A stretch of 64,000 bases of DNA from Flavobacterium phycosphaerae (GCF_010119235.1 NZ_JAAATZ010000001.1:2386501-2450500), one strand, 5' to 3'. Positions 7,929 through 17,538 are shown, counted from the stretch's first letter. Numbers and translations: made by a program. The notes: generated by a model not told the origin, from the sequence alone.

Positions 7929-8954
7929 ATGGAAATTAATTTAATCAGTGATACCGTAACCAAACCTTCTCCGGAAATGTTACAAGCCATGTTCAATGCC
8001 AAAGTGGGTGATGATGTGTTTAAACAAGATCCTACCGTGAATGCTTTTGAAAGAATGGTAGCCGATTTGTTTGGTAAAGAAGCCGCCTTATTTTTTCCTT
8101 CGGGCACTATGGCTAATCAAACAGCGATTAAGTTGAATACCAATCCGGGAGACCAAATTATTTGTGATAAATGGTCGCACATTCACCTTTATGAAGCCGG
8201 TGGCGCTTCGTTTAACAGTGGTGTAAATTTCAACTTGCTTGATGGAAACAGAGGAATGATTACTGCCGAGCAGGTTAAAGGAGGGATTAATGATCCGGAG
8301 TTTTATCATGCGCCTTTATCTAAAATGGTTAGTATTGAAAACACGACCAATAAAGGAGGCGGAGCTTGTTACGATATTGAAGAATTAAAAAAGATTAGAC
8401 AAGTTTGTACCGATAACAACTTAAAATACCATTTGGATGGTGCCCGATTGTGGAATGCCATCGTGACAAAAAAGCAACATCCGAAACAGTTTGGAGAATT
8501 GTTTGACACCATATCAGTTTGTTTTTCTAAAGGATTGGGAGCACCTATTGGTTCAGTTTTGATTTCAGATAAAGAAACGATGCATAAAGCGCTGCGGATT
8601 CGAAAGATATTTGGAGGCAATTTACGCCAGTCAGGCTATTTGGCGGCAGCCGGAATTTATGCATTGCAAAACAACATCAACCGATTGGAAGATGACCATA
8701 GAAGAGCCAAAGAATTAGGAGCTGTTTTAGAACGATTGCCTTGGGTTGAAAAAGTGGAACCTGCTGAAACCAATATTTTGATTTTTACTGTGAAAGCACC
8801 AATAGATGAAAAAACAGTGATTGAAAAATTCAAGACGAAAGGCATTCTAATTAGTTCAATGGGGCAAGGTAAATTACGTATAGTAACTCACTTGGATTAC
8901 CGTCAGGTCATGCATGATTATGTTTTGGAGGCTTTGGAGAAAATGACTTTTTGA
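7929..8954 (+). CDS. ltaE: Low-specificity L-threonine aldolase
   Basis: A 341-residue fold-type I PLP enzyme starting MEINLISDTVTKPSPEM. Visible features include LFFPSGTMANQTAI, KYHLDGARLWNA and the PLP-lysine motif SVCFSKGLGAPIGSVL. The reaction splits threonine or allo-threonine to glycine and acetaldehyde in the cytoplasm. The ATG at 7929 is preferred over an upstream in-frame ATG at 7902, because the latter adds nine residues encoded by the palindrome and the family normally begins at the INLISDT region. A hairpin terminator follows. Confidence 0.9.
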   Translation: MEINLISDTVTKPSPEMLQAMFNAKVGDDVFKQDPTVNAFERMVADLFGKEAALFFPSGTMANQTAIKLNTNPGDQIICDKWSHIHLYEAGGASFNSGVNFNLLDGNRGMITAEQVKGGINDPEFYHAPLSKMVSIENTTNKGGGACYDIEELKKIRQVCTDNNLKYHLDGARLWNAIVTKKQHPKQFGELFDTISVCFSKGLGAPIGSVLISDKETMHKALRIRKIFGGNLRQSGYLAAAGIYALQNNINRLEDDHRRAKELGAVLERLPWVEKVEPAETNILIFTVKAPIDEKTVIEKFKTKGILISSMGQGKLRIVTHLDYRQVMHDYVLEALEKMTF

Positions 8955-8957
8955 TAT

Positions 8958-8990
8958 AAAAAGAGCTCTTAAAGTAAGAACTCTTTTTTT
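8958..8990. terminator. Bidirectional terminator between convergent genes
   Basis: AAAAAGAG...CTCTTTTT hairpin with A-run on one side and T-run on the other; it overlaps the 3' end of the convergent methyltransferase gene. Confidence 0.7.
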
Positions 8991-9844
8991 GTAGTTTTAT
9001 TTTTTAAAGGAAATTGATAGATAATCAATTGTGAACGCGAAAAGGTGTTGTTGATAAATTTAGGCAGTAAGCGCTCCATTTTGAAGGCCAAACGTCTAAA
9101 CTTGCGGGCAAAATTGCCATAAGGTAATAATCTGTAATACCTTTCGATACTTCCAAAGCAGACTATCTCTGTTTTTTTGAAATACTTTTCCCCTATATCT
9201 CTATAGGTTTTTGATGAATCATCTCTTTCAGGATGCGGATCTTCTTCTTTCCATAGTTTGAACTTTTTTCGTTGTAAACTTGATGGTCGTTTGGAGACGG
9301 GTACCATGTAGCGCAAACTATCTAAAAATTTGCTATTTATGGCTGGTTCAAAATAACGCACTAAGCCCTCCGGTTTTAATATTTTTACAATTTTTTCGGT
9401 AAAAAGAATTTCTTGTTCATTGGTCAGATGATGAACAAAAGCTTTACCAATTACAATATCGAAGAAATTATCAGGGAAATCACTTTCCAAAAAATTACCA
9501 TAAACAAACTGTATTGGTCTTTCAAATGGATAGTTTTTATTCAGTTGCTCTATGATTTTACCGCTCACTTGCGAAATGTCATTGGCGTATACTTCTGCAC
9601 CAAGGACACTCATTATGGCAGCGTTCAGACAATCGCCACATCCCAATTCAAGTACTTTTTTCCCTTTTAAATCTTGATCGAAATTGTTATGATACAGCCC
9701 AACCCAACTGGCGTCAGTAACTTTAGCATCAGCAAGAAAATGGTCTAAATTGTTGAGTGCGTTTATGGTATATGTAATGTCAACGTTTTCATAAATGGCA
9801 TCAAAATGTTGTTCGTTCTTTAGCGTATTTTCTTTGAGGTTCAT
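8969..9844 (-). CDS. Class I SAM-dependent methyltransferase
   Basis: The 291-residue protein has a Rossmann methyltransferase core: motif I is KVLELGCGDCLNAAIM (about residues 79-93), with VYANDISQ as the acidic loop and FDIVIGKAFVHHL as motif IV. The C-terminal third is basic, ending near a hydrophobic stretch (SQLIIYQFPLKNK). The target cannot be read from sequence; small-molecule or lipid targets are typical of this methyltransf_11/25 type. It is separated by 54 bp from the upstream ybaB-like gene, which could share a transcript. Confidence 0.82.
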   Translation of the reverse strand: MNLKENTLKNEQHFDAIYENVDITYTINALNNLDHFLADAKVTDASWVGLYHNNFDQDLKGKKVLELGCGDCLNAAIMSVLGAEVYANDISQVSGKIIEQLNKNYPFERPIQFVYGNFLESDFPDNFFDIVIGKAFVHHLTNEQEILFTEKIVKILKPEGLVRYFEPAINSKFLDSLRYMVPVSKRPSSLQRKKFKLWKEEDPHPERDDSSKTYRDIGEKYFKKTEIVCFGSIERYYRLLPYGNFARKFRRLAFKMERLLPKFINNTFSRSQLIIYQFPLKNKTTKKEFLL

Positions 9845-9898
9845 ATTATTGGCTTTAGGTACTTATTCTAAATAAGTTTTTAAAAGTAATTGTTTTTT

Positions 9899-10222
9899 TT
9901 ATAAAAATTTGTCCATCCCCGGAATATTAGGCATTCCGTCTTTGGCCACTGCTGCCAATTCTGTTTCATTTATAGAGGTTGCTCTTTCAATAGCTTTATT
10001 GAGTACTAGAATCAAATAATCCTCCAGTTGCTCTTTGTCGGTTAACAAACTTTCTTCCACAGCAATGTGTTTTATCTTTCGGTTAGCTGTTAGTGTTACT
10101 TTCAGTAAACCATCATTGCTTTGTTCATCAATCAAAACGGTATCTAATCGTTTTTTGGTTTCCTCAATTTTTTGTTGGGTTTCTTTTAGTTTACCCATCA
10201 TACCCATAATATCTCCAAACAT
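9899..10222 (-). CDS. YbaB/EbfC family nucleoid-associated protein
   Basis: A 107-residue protein starting [20 protein letters not shown], then [19 protein letters not shown] and a C-terminal Met/Gly/Pro-rich tail ([11 protein letters not shown]). This is the length and pattern of YbaB/EbfC proteins, small dimers that bind DNA without strong sequence preference. It has an exact promoter -7 element (TATTTTTG, minus strand, 10243-10250). Unlike many bacteria it is not next to dnaX or recR here. Confidence 0.88.
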   Translation of the reverse strand: MFGDIMGMMGKLKETQQKIEETKKRLDTVLIDEQSNDGLLKVTLTANRKIKHIAVEESLLTDKEQLEDYLILVLNKAIERATSINETELAAVAKDGMPNIPGMDKFL

Positions 10223-10242
10223 ATTTTTTAGTTTTAGTGTGA

Positions 10243-10250
10243 CAAAAATA
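10243..10250 (-). promoter_or_regulatory. -7 promoter element of the ybaB-like gene
   Basis: TATTTTTG on the minus strand, exact TAnnTTTG match, 21 bp upstream of the start codon. Confidence 0.55.
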
Positions 10251-10318
10251 GCAAAGATTTGTTAATTTTTAAGTGTATAACTTCATATTGAAACTATAAA
10301 TAAAGGCAGTAGAATGGT

Positions 10319-10326
10319 TATTTTTG
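10319..10326 (+). promoter_or_regulatory. -7 promoter element of the S9 peptidase gene
   Basis: TATTTTTG matches TAnnTTTG. It lies downstream of an in-frame ATG at 10314 and so supports initiation at 10347. Confidence 0.5.
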
Positions 10327-10346
10327 TAGTTAATAAACACCATTTC

Positions 10347-12410
10347 ATGCCCGAAACATTATTACTTCCACCGGTAGCTGACAGTATTCCACATATTTTG
10401 GAAAAGCACGGTCACAGCCGTACGGATAATTATTATTGGTTAAACCAAAAAGAAGATCCTAAAGTTATTGATTACCTGAATAAAGAAAACGAATACTATC
10501 GTCAGGCTACGGCGCACACAAAAGATTTTCAGAACAGTTTGTTTGAAGAGATGAAAGCTCGTATCAAGGAAGACGATGAATCGGTGCCTTATTTTTATAA
10601 TGGTTATTACTATATCACCCGGTTTGAAAAAGGGAAAGATTATCCGATTCATTCGCGCAAAAAAGGAAGTTTACAAGCTCCGGAAGAAATTTTATTTGAT
10701 TGTAACGAAATGGCCCAAGGTCACGCTTATTTCAACTTAGCCGGTTTGAGTATCAGTGAGGATAATATTTGGGCGAGCTATGGAGTGGATACGGTTTCCA
10801 GAAGACAATATGTTATTCAAATCAAGAATTTAGTGACCGGGGAAATACTTCCTGTAAAATTAGAAAACACTACTGGTGGCACCACTTGGGCCAGTGATAA
10901 CCAAACCCTTTTCTATTCCCGAAAAGACGAGCAAACTTTGCGTGCAGATAAAATTTATAAGCATAAAGTTGGTACTGAAGCTTCGGCGGATACTTTGGTT
11001 TATTTTGAAAAAGATGAAACTTTTGATGTTTCGGTATATAAATCTAAATCGAAGAAATATATCATCATTAATTCGAGCAGCACTTTGACTACTGAGTATC
11101 AAACGGTATTTTCAGCCACGCCTGATGCGAAGTTCAAAATGTTTCAAAAAAGAACCCGCGGGTTAGAGTATTCGATGTCGCATTTTGGAGACCATTTTTA
11201 TATAGTGACCAATAAAGACAAAGCCACTAATTTTAAGTTGATGAAAACACCTGAAAACGCTACTTCAAAGGAAAATTGGGTAGATGTTATCGGACATCGT
11301 GAGGATGTTTTATTGGAAGATATTGATATTTTCAAAGACTATCTTGTTGTGGCTGAAAGATTCAATGGGTTGAACAATATTCGCATTATGCCATGGGATG
11401 GAACAGGGGAGTACTATTTGCCTTTTGATAGTGAAACTTACACTGCTTACACCACTACCAATCTTGATTTTGATACCGAAATCCTTCGCTATAGTTTTCA
11501 GTCGTTAGCTGTTCCGTCATCGGTCATTGATTTCAATATGCGAACTAAAGAAAAAACAATACTCAAAGAGCATGAAGTTCTTGGCGGGCAATTTGATAAA
11601 AATAATTATACTGAAGAGCGTCTTTGGGCTACCGCAAAAGACGGGACTAAAGTACCTATATCAATGATTTATCGCAATGGCATAAAGAAAAACGGAACCA
11701 ATCCCACTTTGTTATACGCTTATGGTTCTTACGGAGCTACTATGGATTGTTATTTTTCATCAGTTCGATTAACGCTGCTTGATCGAGGTTATATTTATGC
11801 TATTGCACATATTCGCGGCGGAGAAGATTTGGGCAGGCAATGGTATGAAGACGGCAAATTATTGAAAAAGAAAAACACCTTTACCGATTTTATAGACTGT
11901 TCTCAATTTTTAATAGACACTAAATACACTTCTGCTAAGCATTTGTATGCTGAAGGAGGTTCGGCCGGAGGACTTTTGATGGGGGCTGTAGTGAATATGG
12001 CACCATCTTTGTATAATGGAGTCATCGCTCAGGTGCCGTTTGTGGATGTAGTAACCACTATGTTGGATGATACGATTCCATTAACCACAGGAGAATATGA
12101 TGAATGGGGAAACCCGAATGTGAAAAAATATTATAACTATATGCTTTCCTATTCGCCTTATGATAATGTAGTAAAACAAGATTATCCGAATATGTATGTG
12201 TCAACCGGATTGCACGATTCACAGGTACAGTATTGGGAACCAGCCAAGTGGGTAGCCAAACTTAGGGTTTTAAAAACAGATACTAATCAGCTGTATTTAG
12301 ATACCAATATGGATGCAGGACACGGTGGTGCTTCAGGGAGATTTGAAGCCATCAGAGAAATAGCCAAAGAATACAGTTTTTTGTTAGATTTAGAAGGAAT
12401 AAAAAGATAG
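10347..12410 (+). CDS. Prolyl oligopeptidase family serine peptidase (S9A, oligopeptidase B-like)
   Basis: About 687 residues with the S9A layout: a beta-propeller of roughly residues 65-400 and a C-terminal alpha/beta hydrolase domain. The nucleophile is in EGGSAGGLLM (Ser near 539), the acid likely Asp near 624 in STGLHDSQVQYWEP, and the base His near 659 in DAGHGG. The family conserved stretch YAYGSYG and AHIRGGEDLGRQWYEDGK are intact. Enzymes of this group cut short peptides after basic or proline residues in the cytoplasm; there is no signal peptide here. The start at 10347 is chosen because the upstream ATG at 10314 precedes the promoter -7 element. Confidence 0.9.
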   Translation: MPETLLLPPVADSIPHILEKHGHSRTDNYYWLNQKEDPKVIDYLNKENEYYRQATAHTKDFQNSLFEEMKARIKEDDESVPYFYNGYYYITRFEKGKDYPIHSRKKGSLQAPEEILFDCNEMAQGHAYFNLAGLSISEDNIWASYGVDTVSRRQYVIQIKNLVTGEILPVKLENTTGGTTWASDNQTLFYSRKDEQTLRADKIYKHKVGTEASADTLVYFEKDETFDVSVYKSKSKKYIIINSSSTLTTEYQTVFSATPDAKFKMFQKRTRGLEYSMSHFGDHFYIVTNKDKATNFKLMKTPENATSKENWVDVIGHREDVLLEDIDIFKDYLVVAERFNGLNNIRIMPWDGTGEYYLPFDSETYTAYTTTNLDFDTEILRYSFQSLAVPSSVIDFNMRTKEKTILKEHEVLGGQFDKNNYTEERLWATAKDGTKVPISMIYRNGIKKNGTNPTLLYAYGSYGATMDCYFSSVRLTLLDRGYIYAIAHIRGGEDLGRQWYEDGKLLKKKNTFTDFIDCSQFLIDTKYTSAKHLYAEGGSAGGLLMGAVVNMAPSLYNGVIAQVPFVDVVTTMLDDTIPLTTGEYDEWGNPNVKKYYNYMLSYSPYDNVVKQDYPNMYVSTGLHDSQVQYWEPAKWVAKLRVLKTDTNQLYLDTNMDAGHGGASGRFEAIREIAKEYSFLLDLEGIKR

Positions 12411-12425
12411 TTTAAAATATTTTAT

Positions 12426-12433
12426 TAAATTTG
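12426..12433 (+). promoter_or_regulatory. -7 promoter element of the cysteine synthase gene
   Basis: TAAATTTG, exact TAnnTTTG match, 57 bp upstream of the start codon; no convincing -33 TTG. Confidence 0.5.
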
Positions 12434-12489
12434 CAAAGTTATAAAGTCCGTAAAAACGACTTGTTAATACGCCTTGACTAATTTATTTT

Positions 12490-13530
12490 ATGAAAGAAGA
12501 TATAAAAGCTCACGATAATGTATTAAGTTTAATAGGGAATACTCCACTAATTAAGCTTAATAAAATCACCGAATCTTTACCAGGAAATTTTTACGCTAAG
12601 GTTGAAGCTTTCAATCCTGGTCACTCTACCAAAGACAGAATTGCATTATATATTATTGAAGAAGCTGAAAGACAAGGAATTTTATCTCCGGGTGATACTA
12701 TTATCGAAACGACTTCGGGTAACACCGGATTTAGTTTGGCTATGGTTAGTATCATTAAAGGTTACAATTGTATCTTGGCGGTAAGTTCAAAATCTTCTAA
12801 AGATAAAATAGATATGTTACGCAGTTTAGGTGCCAAAGTTTATGTGTGCCCTGCTCATGTTTCTGCTGATGATGAACGTTCATACTACAACGTAGCAAAG
12901 CGTTTACACGAAGAAACTAAAGGTTCAATCTACATCAATCAATATTTTAACCAATTGAATATTGATGCCCATTACAAATCAACCGGGCCGGAAATTTGGG
13001 AACAAACTAACGGAAAAGTTACCCACTTGATTGCTTGTAGTGGTACCGGTGGAACCATTTCGGGTGCTGCTAAATATTTAAAAGAAAAAAATCCGAATAT
13101 TAGAATTTTAGGAGTGGATGCTTTTGGTTCTGTATTGAAAAAATACCACGAAACCAAAGAATTTGATGCTGATGAAATCTACCCGTATCGTATAGAAGGA
13201 TTAGGGAAAAACTTAATTCCAACAGCTACTGATTTCGATTTGATAGACCATTTTATGAAAGTGAATGATGAGCAAAGTGCTCACACTACACGTGAAATAG
13301 CTAAAAAAGAAGGATTGTTTGTAGGTTATACATCGGGAGCGGTAATGCAAGCCATTAAGCAATATGCTGAAGAAGGTGAATTTACCGAAGAAAGTAATGT
13401 AATTGCTATTTTTCCTGACCATGGATCTCGTTACATGAGTAAAGTATTCAGTGATGATTGGATGAATGAGCAAGGTTTTTTTGACAGTATCAACGCTGAA
13501 GAAGCCCAAAAAGTAGAATTTATCAAATAA
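12490..13530 (+). CDS. Cysteine synthase / cystathionine beta-synthase family PLP enzyme
   Basis: The 346-residue fold-type II PLP enzyme has [13 protein letters not shown] at the N-terminus, the PLP-lysine motif [11 protein letters not shown] (Lys near residue 47), the phosphate/substrate loop [12 protein letters not shown] and the glycine loop [15 protein letters not shown]. It catalyses beta-replacement on O-acetylserine or serine to make cysteine or cystathionine, in the cytoplasm. No C-terminal CBS regulatory domains are present, so it is either CysK/CysM-like or a short CBS. The gene has its own promoter and a strong terminator. Confidence 0.88.
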   Translation: MKEDIKAHDNVLSLIGNTPLIKLNKITESLPGNFYAKVEAFNPGHSTKDRIALYIIEEAERQGILSPGDTIIETTSGNTGFSLAMVSIIKGYNCILAVSSKSSKDKIDMLRSLGAKVYVCPAHVSADDERSYYNVAKRLHEETKGSIYINQYFNQLNIDAHYKSTGPEIWEQTNGKVTHLIACSGTGGTISGAAKYLKEKNPNIRILGVDAFGSVLKKYHETKEFDADEIYPYRIEGLGKNLIPTATDFDLIDHFMKVNDEQSAHTTREIAKKEGLFVGYTSGAVMQAIKQYAEEGEFTEESNVIAIFPDHGSRYMSKVFSDDWMNEQGFFDSINAEEAQKVEFIK

Positions 13531-13550
13531 GTTTTAAAACAGATAAAAAG

Positions 13551-13579
13551 AAAAACTCCGAGTACCACTCGGAGTTTTT
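13551..13579. terminator. Strong terminator after the cysteine synthase gene
   Basis: AAAAACTCCGAGT-acc-ACTCGGAGTTTTT, 13-bp perfect stem with runs on both sides. Confidence 0.9.
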
Positions 13580-13611
13580 CTTTTTATATTATTCCTGAAT
13601 GATGTAAAATA

Positions 13612-13640
13612 AAAACAGCCGCAATACTTATGGCTGTTTT
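13612..13640 (-). terminator. Terminator of the metalloprotease gene
   Basis: AAAACAGCC and GGCTGTTTT form a 9-bp stem 20 bp beyond the stop codon of the minus-strand protease gene, followed on that strand by a T-rich tract. Confidence 0.75.
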
Positions 13641-13660
13641 TTAATATTTAATCTAAGGGT

Positions 13661-16600
13661 TTACTGTTTGATAAAACGTTTTACCACAGTTTGTCCGTTA
13701 GCAGTTAGTTCTAATAAATAAACTCCTGTAGTTAGATTGCCAACCGTAATATTCCCGTTATCAATTTTTCCTATAGTTACTTGTTGTCCTAATGAATTCA
13801 GAATTCTATAGTTTCCGTTTGTAACCATTGAAAGTGACATTACATCGCCTTTTAGGGGATTCGGATACATTTTAATAGTATTCAAATCAGCAGTAGTATC
13901 AGCAGCAGGTCGACTTCCTAATCCTCCACAAGTATCAGTGGCAAAAGAATCCCATTCACCTGCTAAATTGAAAGTAGTATTCGGAGATAAAACCGTTGCT
14001 TTTCTGCGTAAAGTAACATCTATAGCAAAGTTGGCTGTTCCTCCATTAAATGTTCCTATGATATCAATCAACACTCCGTTTTTAAATAAACCGACAGCAT
14101 CATTCCCATTGAAAGTCAATTCAGCACCAGCTGAAGAAACATTGGCCGTAGCTGTACTGTAACAAGCAATATTAATGGAACTGTTTACCAAAACAAATTT
14201 AGCACCGTTGTTTAATGTTCCGGTTAAAGTAATACCTGTGCTCCATGCGTCGGCTCCATTGGTTTGTTTTTTTACTGTGTAAGCAGATAAACTAACAGCG
14301 CTTCCGGTATTATTGGCAATTTCTAACGCTTTATTGTTGGATGAACCTTCTATATATTCAGAAAATAATAAGTCAGTTGCATTACTCGAGTTAGCTAAAG
14401 TAGTAACGTTTGCTGTATTACTTGCCACAGATATATTTCCTGCAGCGTCCTTTGCTTTTACCGTAAAAGCATAAGCTGTTGAAGCAGTTAAACCGGTCAC
14501 AGCAAAAGTAGTAGCTGTGGTAGTTGAACCTATTACGGTCGCTCCCTGATATACATCATACCCAGTTACGGCTACGTTATCAGTAGCGGCAGTCCAAGAC
14601 AGATTGGTTGTAGTTTGTGTCGTCCCCGAAGCTGTTAAGCTGGTTGGGGCAGTTGGAGCTGTTGTGTCAGTGGCGGCTAAAGTGGTTACATTAGCAGTGT
14701 TACTGGCTACTGAAATATTACCGGCAGCGTCTTTAGCTTTTACTGTAAAAGTATAAGCTGTTGAAGCAGTTAAACCTGTTACAGCAAAAGTTGTAGCCGT
14801 AGTAGTCGAACCTTTTAAAGTAGCTCCCTGGTACACATCATATCCGGTTACAGCTACGTTATCAGTAGCGGCTGTCCAAGATAGGTTGGTGGTAGTCTGA
14901 GTAGTTCCTGAAGCGGTTAAGCTTGTTGGTGCGGTGGGAGCTGTAGTGTCGCTTGAACCTGCTGTGATAGTGAAGTTGGTATTTGATACATCAAAGAAAA
15001 TATGATTAGTACCTTTTACCATGATTCTATTAGTGGTTCCCGGGGTATTCGGAATCGTAACAGCTTGTGTTCCATCATTTGGTGTTGCAGCCAATAGGGT
15101 AGACCAAGTGGTTCCGCCGTTTGTTGAAATCAAAATATCAACATTGGCACAATTTACACCATTAGCTGTAGTTCCGGCCACAGCCCAAGTGATAGTTTGA
15201 GTTGAATTTCCAACATATGAAACGGCTGTGTTAGGGGCAGTTACACTAAATGGCCCTGCTGTTCCGTTAACTGTAATAACTGTGTCGTCACTATTGTTTC
15301 CTGAACCACCGGCTCTGTTATCGCGAACCGTTAATCGGAAATTTAATGTTCTGGCAACAGAAGATAAAGCTTCCACTGTGATTTCAGAACCAGCCGTAGT
15401 AGTAGCTCCGGTTAATACCGAAGACATTTTAGGAAAATACCTTGTTGGGGATGTTGTTGGATTATAGGATCTGTAATTTACTCCTGTTGTTTTAGTCGCG
15501 CTTGGTGCAGCAGCGGTGCTTTGTGAATTAAATTGTTCCCAACAATAAGTTAGTGTATCACCATTTGCATCTGTACCGGTTCCGGTTAACATAAACGGAG
15601 TGCTTTTTGGAATGGTGTAATCCAAGCCGGCATTGGCAGTTGGAATAGCATTTCCTGTGGCTGTATTGGTTTGACAAGTTGTTGTCTTAATATAATTGGT
15701 TACTTGTTGTATGCTAACCGAATGAAAGTAAGGGTCGGAGTGAGGTTGCACATCTAAAGTGGTGATACCGGCATAGCCCATAATAGTTGAGCCTGAGCCC
15801 GGTTCCATTTGAACTCCTGTCCCTTCGTTGCTATGGGTAAAGGTATGATTGGCACCAAATTGATGACCCATTTCATGAGCCACATAGTCGATATCAAAGT
15901 TATCTCCCGATGGTATGCCATCACTTGGCGAAGTATAACCACTACCTTTATAATTAACAGGTGATGTTATGCCGCCAACAACCTCAGTGGTCATGTCATT
16001 ACTACATACACATCCTATACAACCTGCATTTCCGCCTCCACCGGTTGCTCCGAAAAGATGACCAATGTCAAAATTAGCATTGCCAATTACGGAACTCAAT
16101 GTGTTCATTAATTGTAAATTCCAATTATCCAAACCTGAAGCTGGTGAATATGGATCAGTTGAAGCACTGGTATAAATAACGGAATCTGTATTAGCAATCA
16201 ATATCATTCGGGCAGAGAAATCTTTTTCAAATACTCCGTTTACACGAGTCATGGTGTTGTTAATAGCTGCCAAAGCTAAAGCTTTAGTTCCGCCAAAATA
16301 AGTGGTATATTCTCCTGTAACCGACATAGCCAAACGGTAAGTACGTAATAAAGCATCGTCAGCATTAGGTCGGGCCAACATACTGTTGTCGTTACTATCG
16401 TTATGTGCTTTTTGAATTAATTTACAATCAAATTTATCCAATGAGGCCACTTTATCCGTTTTGCGATATACAGCATAGGCACTTAAATCGGTTGTAAATG
16501 GTTCTATAAATTCAGCCGACTGATCGGCATGTACTACCATAGTTTCCAGCCCGAGTGGTGATACACTAAAATAGATAGTTGACGTAGGGGTGTCTATACC

Positions 16601-16942
16601 TTGTCCGATATAGGATTTAATTTCTGGGTATTTCGCAGCTAAAGCAGGTTCCATGTTTGATGATTCTTTAATGCGGTACCGTTCTAGCACTCCATCTGAA
16701 TTTGGAAATGATACAACAACAGTTGAATTTCCAGAAGTAAATCGATTGGGAGCGTTCACTAAAGATTGCTTTAATTCTGCAATGTTCAGTTCAAATAATT
16801 TAGGACTTCTTAGGTTTTTTTTGTTGGCTACAACAACAGCATCTGCTTTTTCTGAAGTAGGTTTCCATGGATCTTTTTTCGTTTGAGCCCAAGAAAACCC
16901 GCTGATAGCTACAAGTGCTACCATGAGTAATTTGTTTTTCAT
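13661..16942 (-). CDS. Secreted zinc metalloprotease (reprolysin-like) with FN3 repeats, lamin-tail-like domain and T9SS sorting domain
   Basis: The 1093-residue protein begins with a signal peptide (cleavage near SWAQ). A propeptide-like region follows. The metzincin zinc motif HEMGHQFGANH (first His near 356) has a downstream Met turn candidate in GSTIMGYAG. Next are a beta-sandwich region, two nearly identical fibronectin type III units, a lamin-tail-like domain (LLFSEYIEGSSNNKALEIAN) and a C-terminal type A T9SS signal (MYPNP near the start, ending VVKRFIKQ). The protein should be exported across the outer membrane by the type IX system and act on extracellular protein. It is monocistronic: a promoter at 16971 and a terminator at 13612. 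Substrate unknown. Confidence 0.9.
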   Translation of the reverse strand: MKNKLLMVALVAISGFSWAQTKKDPWKPTSEKADAVVVANKKNLRSPKLFELNIAELKQSLVNAPNRFTSGNSTVVVSFPNSDGVLERYRIKESSNMEPALAAKYPEIKSYIGQGIDTPTSTIYFSVSPLGLETMVVHADQSAEFIEPFTTDLSAYAVYRKTDKVASLDKFDCKLIQKAHNDSNDNSMLARPNADDALLRTYRLAMSVTGEYTTYFGGTKALALAAINNTMTRVNGVFEKDFSARMILIANTDSVIYTSASTDPYSPASGLDNWNLQLMNTLSSVIGNANFDIGHLFGATGGGGNAGCIGCVCSNDMTTEVVGGITSPVNYKGSGYTSPSDGIPSGDNFDIDYVAHEMGHQFGANHTFTHSNEGTGVQMEPGSGSTIMGYAGITTLDVQPHSDPYFHSVSIQQVTNYIKTTTCQTNTATGNAIPTANAGLDYTIPKSTPFMLTGTGTDANGDTLTYCWEQFNSQSTAAAPSATKTTGVNYRSYNPTTSPTRYFPKMSSVLTGATTTAGSEITVEALSSVARTLNFRLTVRDNRAGGSGNNSDDTVITVNGTAGPFSVTAPNTAVSYVGNSTQTITWAVAGTTANGVNCANVDILISTNGGTTWSTLLAATPNDGTQAVTIPNTPGTTNRIMVKGTNHIFFDVSNTNFTITAGSSDTTAPTAPTSLTASGTTQTTTNLSWTAATDNVAVTGYDVYQGATLKGSTTTATTFAVTGLTASTAYTFTVKAKDAAGNISVASNTANVTTLAATDTTAPTAPTSLTASGTTQTTTNLSWTAATDNVAVTGYDVYQGATVIGSTTTATTFAVTGLTASTAYAFTVKAKDAAGNISVASNTANVTTLANSSNATDLLFSEYIEGSSNNKALEIANNTGSAVSLSAYTVKKQTNGADAWSTGITLTGTLNNGAKFVLVNSSINIACYSTATANVSSAGAELTFNGNDAVGLFKNGVLIDIIGTFNGGTANFAIDVTLRRKATVLSPNTTFNLAGEWDSFATDTCGGLGSRPAADTTADLNTIKMYPNPLKGDVMSLSMVTNGNYRILNSLGQQVTIGKIDNGNITVGNLTTGVYLLELTANGQTVVKRFIKQ
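14397..14960 (-). repeat. Tandem 282-bp repeat encoding two FN3 domains
   Basis: Two head-to-tail units of 282 bp (94 codons) begin at matching SDTTAPTAPTSLTASGTTQT-type sequences. The proteins differ at only a few positions (for example GATLKGS against GATVIGS), while the DNA differs at many third positions, so the duplication is not brand new or the units are under protein-level constraint. Confidence 0.85.
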
Positions 16943-16970
16943 ACTTATAATTCGGTTAAATTAGTTGCGT

Positions 16971-16978
16971 CAAATATA
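16971..16978 (-). promoter_or_regulatory. -7 promoter element of the metalloprotease gene
   Basis: TATATTTG on the minus strand, exact match, 29 bp upstream of the start codon. Confidence 0.55.
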
Positions 16979-17138
16979 AGTTTTTATTAATAAGTTTTAT
17001 GAATAAAACTAATATCCTTGATGAATGTTTAATAAATTGTGAAAATTGTTAAAAACTTATTATTTTGATTGAGGCTAAAAGGTATAATTGCTAATGACCT
17101 GTAAAGCTTATAGTTTTCGGTACTTTTTGTCAGCAAAA

Positions 17139-17310
17139 AAAACGTCCCGATGTACCGGGACGTTTTTGCTTCTGCCGAGAAAGCTTCAATGTTATCTGTT
17201 AGGACCAAATTAGTTTTTTGGTGAAAGTCTTCTTCTCTTGACTAAATAACATTGCTTTTACTATTACGAAGATGACTCTTTTTATGCTTTGGCGTGTTAT
17301 AGAATTACGG
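17139..17310 (-). ncRNA. Candidate structured RNA ending at a strong minus-strand terminator
   Basis: The 600-bp gap between the protease and tetR has no ORF. A perfect hairpin (arms ACGTCCCG and CGGGACGT, 17139-17166) is followed on the minus strand by eight Ts, upstream of the protease promoter, so it must end some other minus-strand transcript. The preceding sequence can form a three-way junction: CAATGTTAT (17187-17195) with ATAACATTG (17246-17254), enclosing ACCAAA/TTTGGT (17204-17222) and AGTC/GACT (17226-17243). The promoter is uncertain: the best candidate TAATTTTTG at about 17312-17320 has one extra base. The 5' end given is approximate. Confidence 0.35.
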
Positions 17311-17460
17311 ACAAAAATTATACAATTCCCATTTCTAACTAGTTGAATGTTTGTTAATAAGATTTTAATAAGCTTTTGGATTGCGTATTATTTTAATACA
17401 AAAATTAAATACTTTTAAGTATGTGAAATTGAATTGTATTTGTAATTTTCATAGTGAATG

Positions 17461-17500
17461 ACAGCCTCTGTTTTCGGGATAATACAGAGGCTGTTTTTTT
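17461..17500 (+). terminator. Terminator with no assigned gene
   Basis: ACAGCCTCTG (17461-17470) pairs with CAGAGGCTGT (17485-17494), followed by seven Ts. No plus-strand gene precedes it for several kb; it may end a short unannotated RNA or shield the tetR promoter from read-through. Confidence 0.65.
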
Positions 17501-17512
17501 ATTTTATGAAAA

Positions 17513-17530
17513 ATATACTAATCGGTATAT
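17513..17530. promoter_or_regulatory. TetR operator upstream of tetR
   Basis: ATATACTAATCGGTATAT, an imperfect palindrome nearly identical to the site at 18175-18192. It covers the stretch just upstream of the -7 element TATCTTTG (17539-17546), where bound repressor would block RNA polymerase. Confidence 0.75.
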
Positions 17531-17538
17531 TTAATTTA

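Noticed and set aside
17312..17320. TAATTTTTG as a firm promoter for a minus-strand RNA
   Set aside because: It has one extra base between TA and TTTG and no -33 TTG at the right distance, so it is only a weak candidate.
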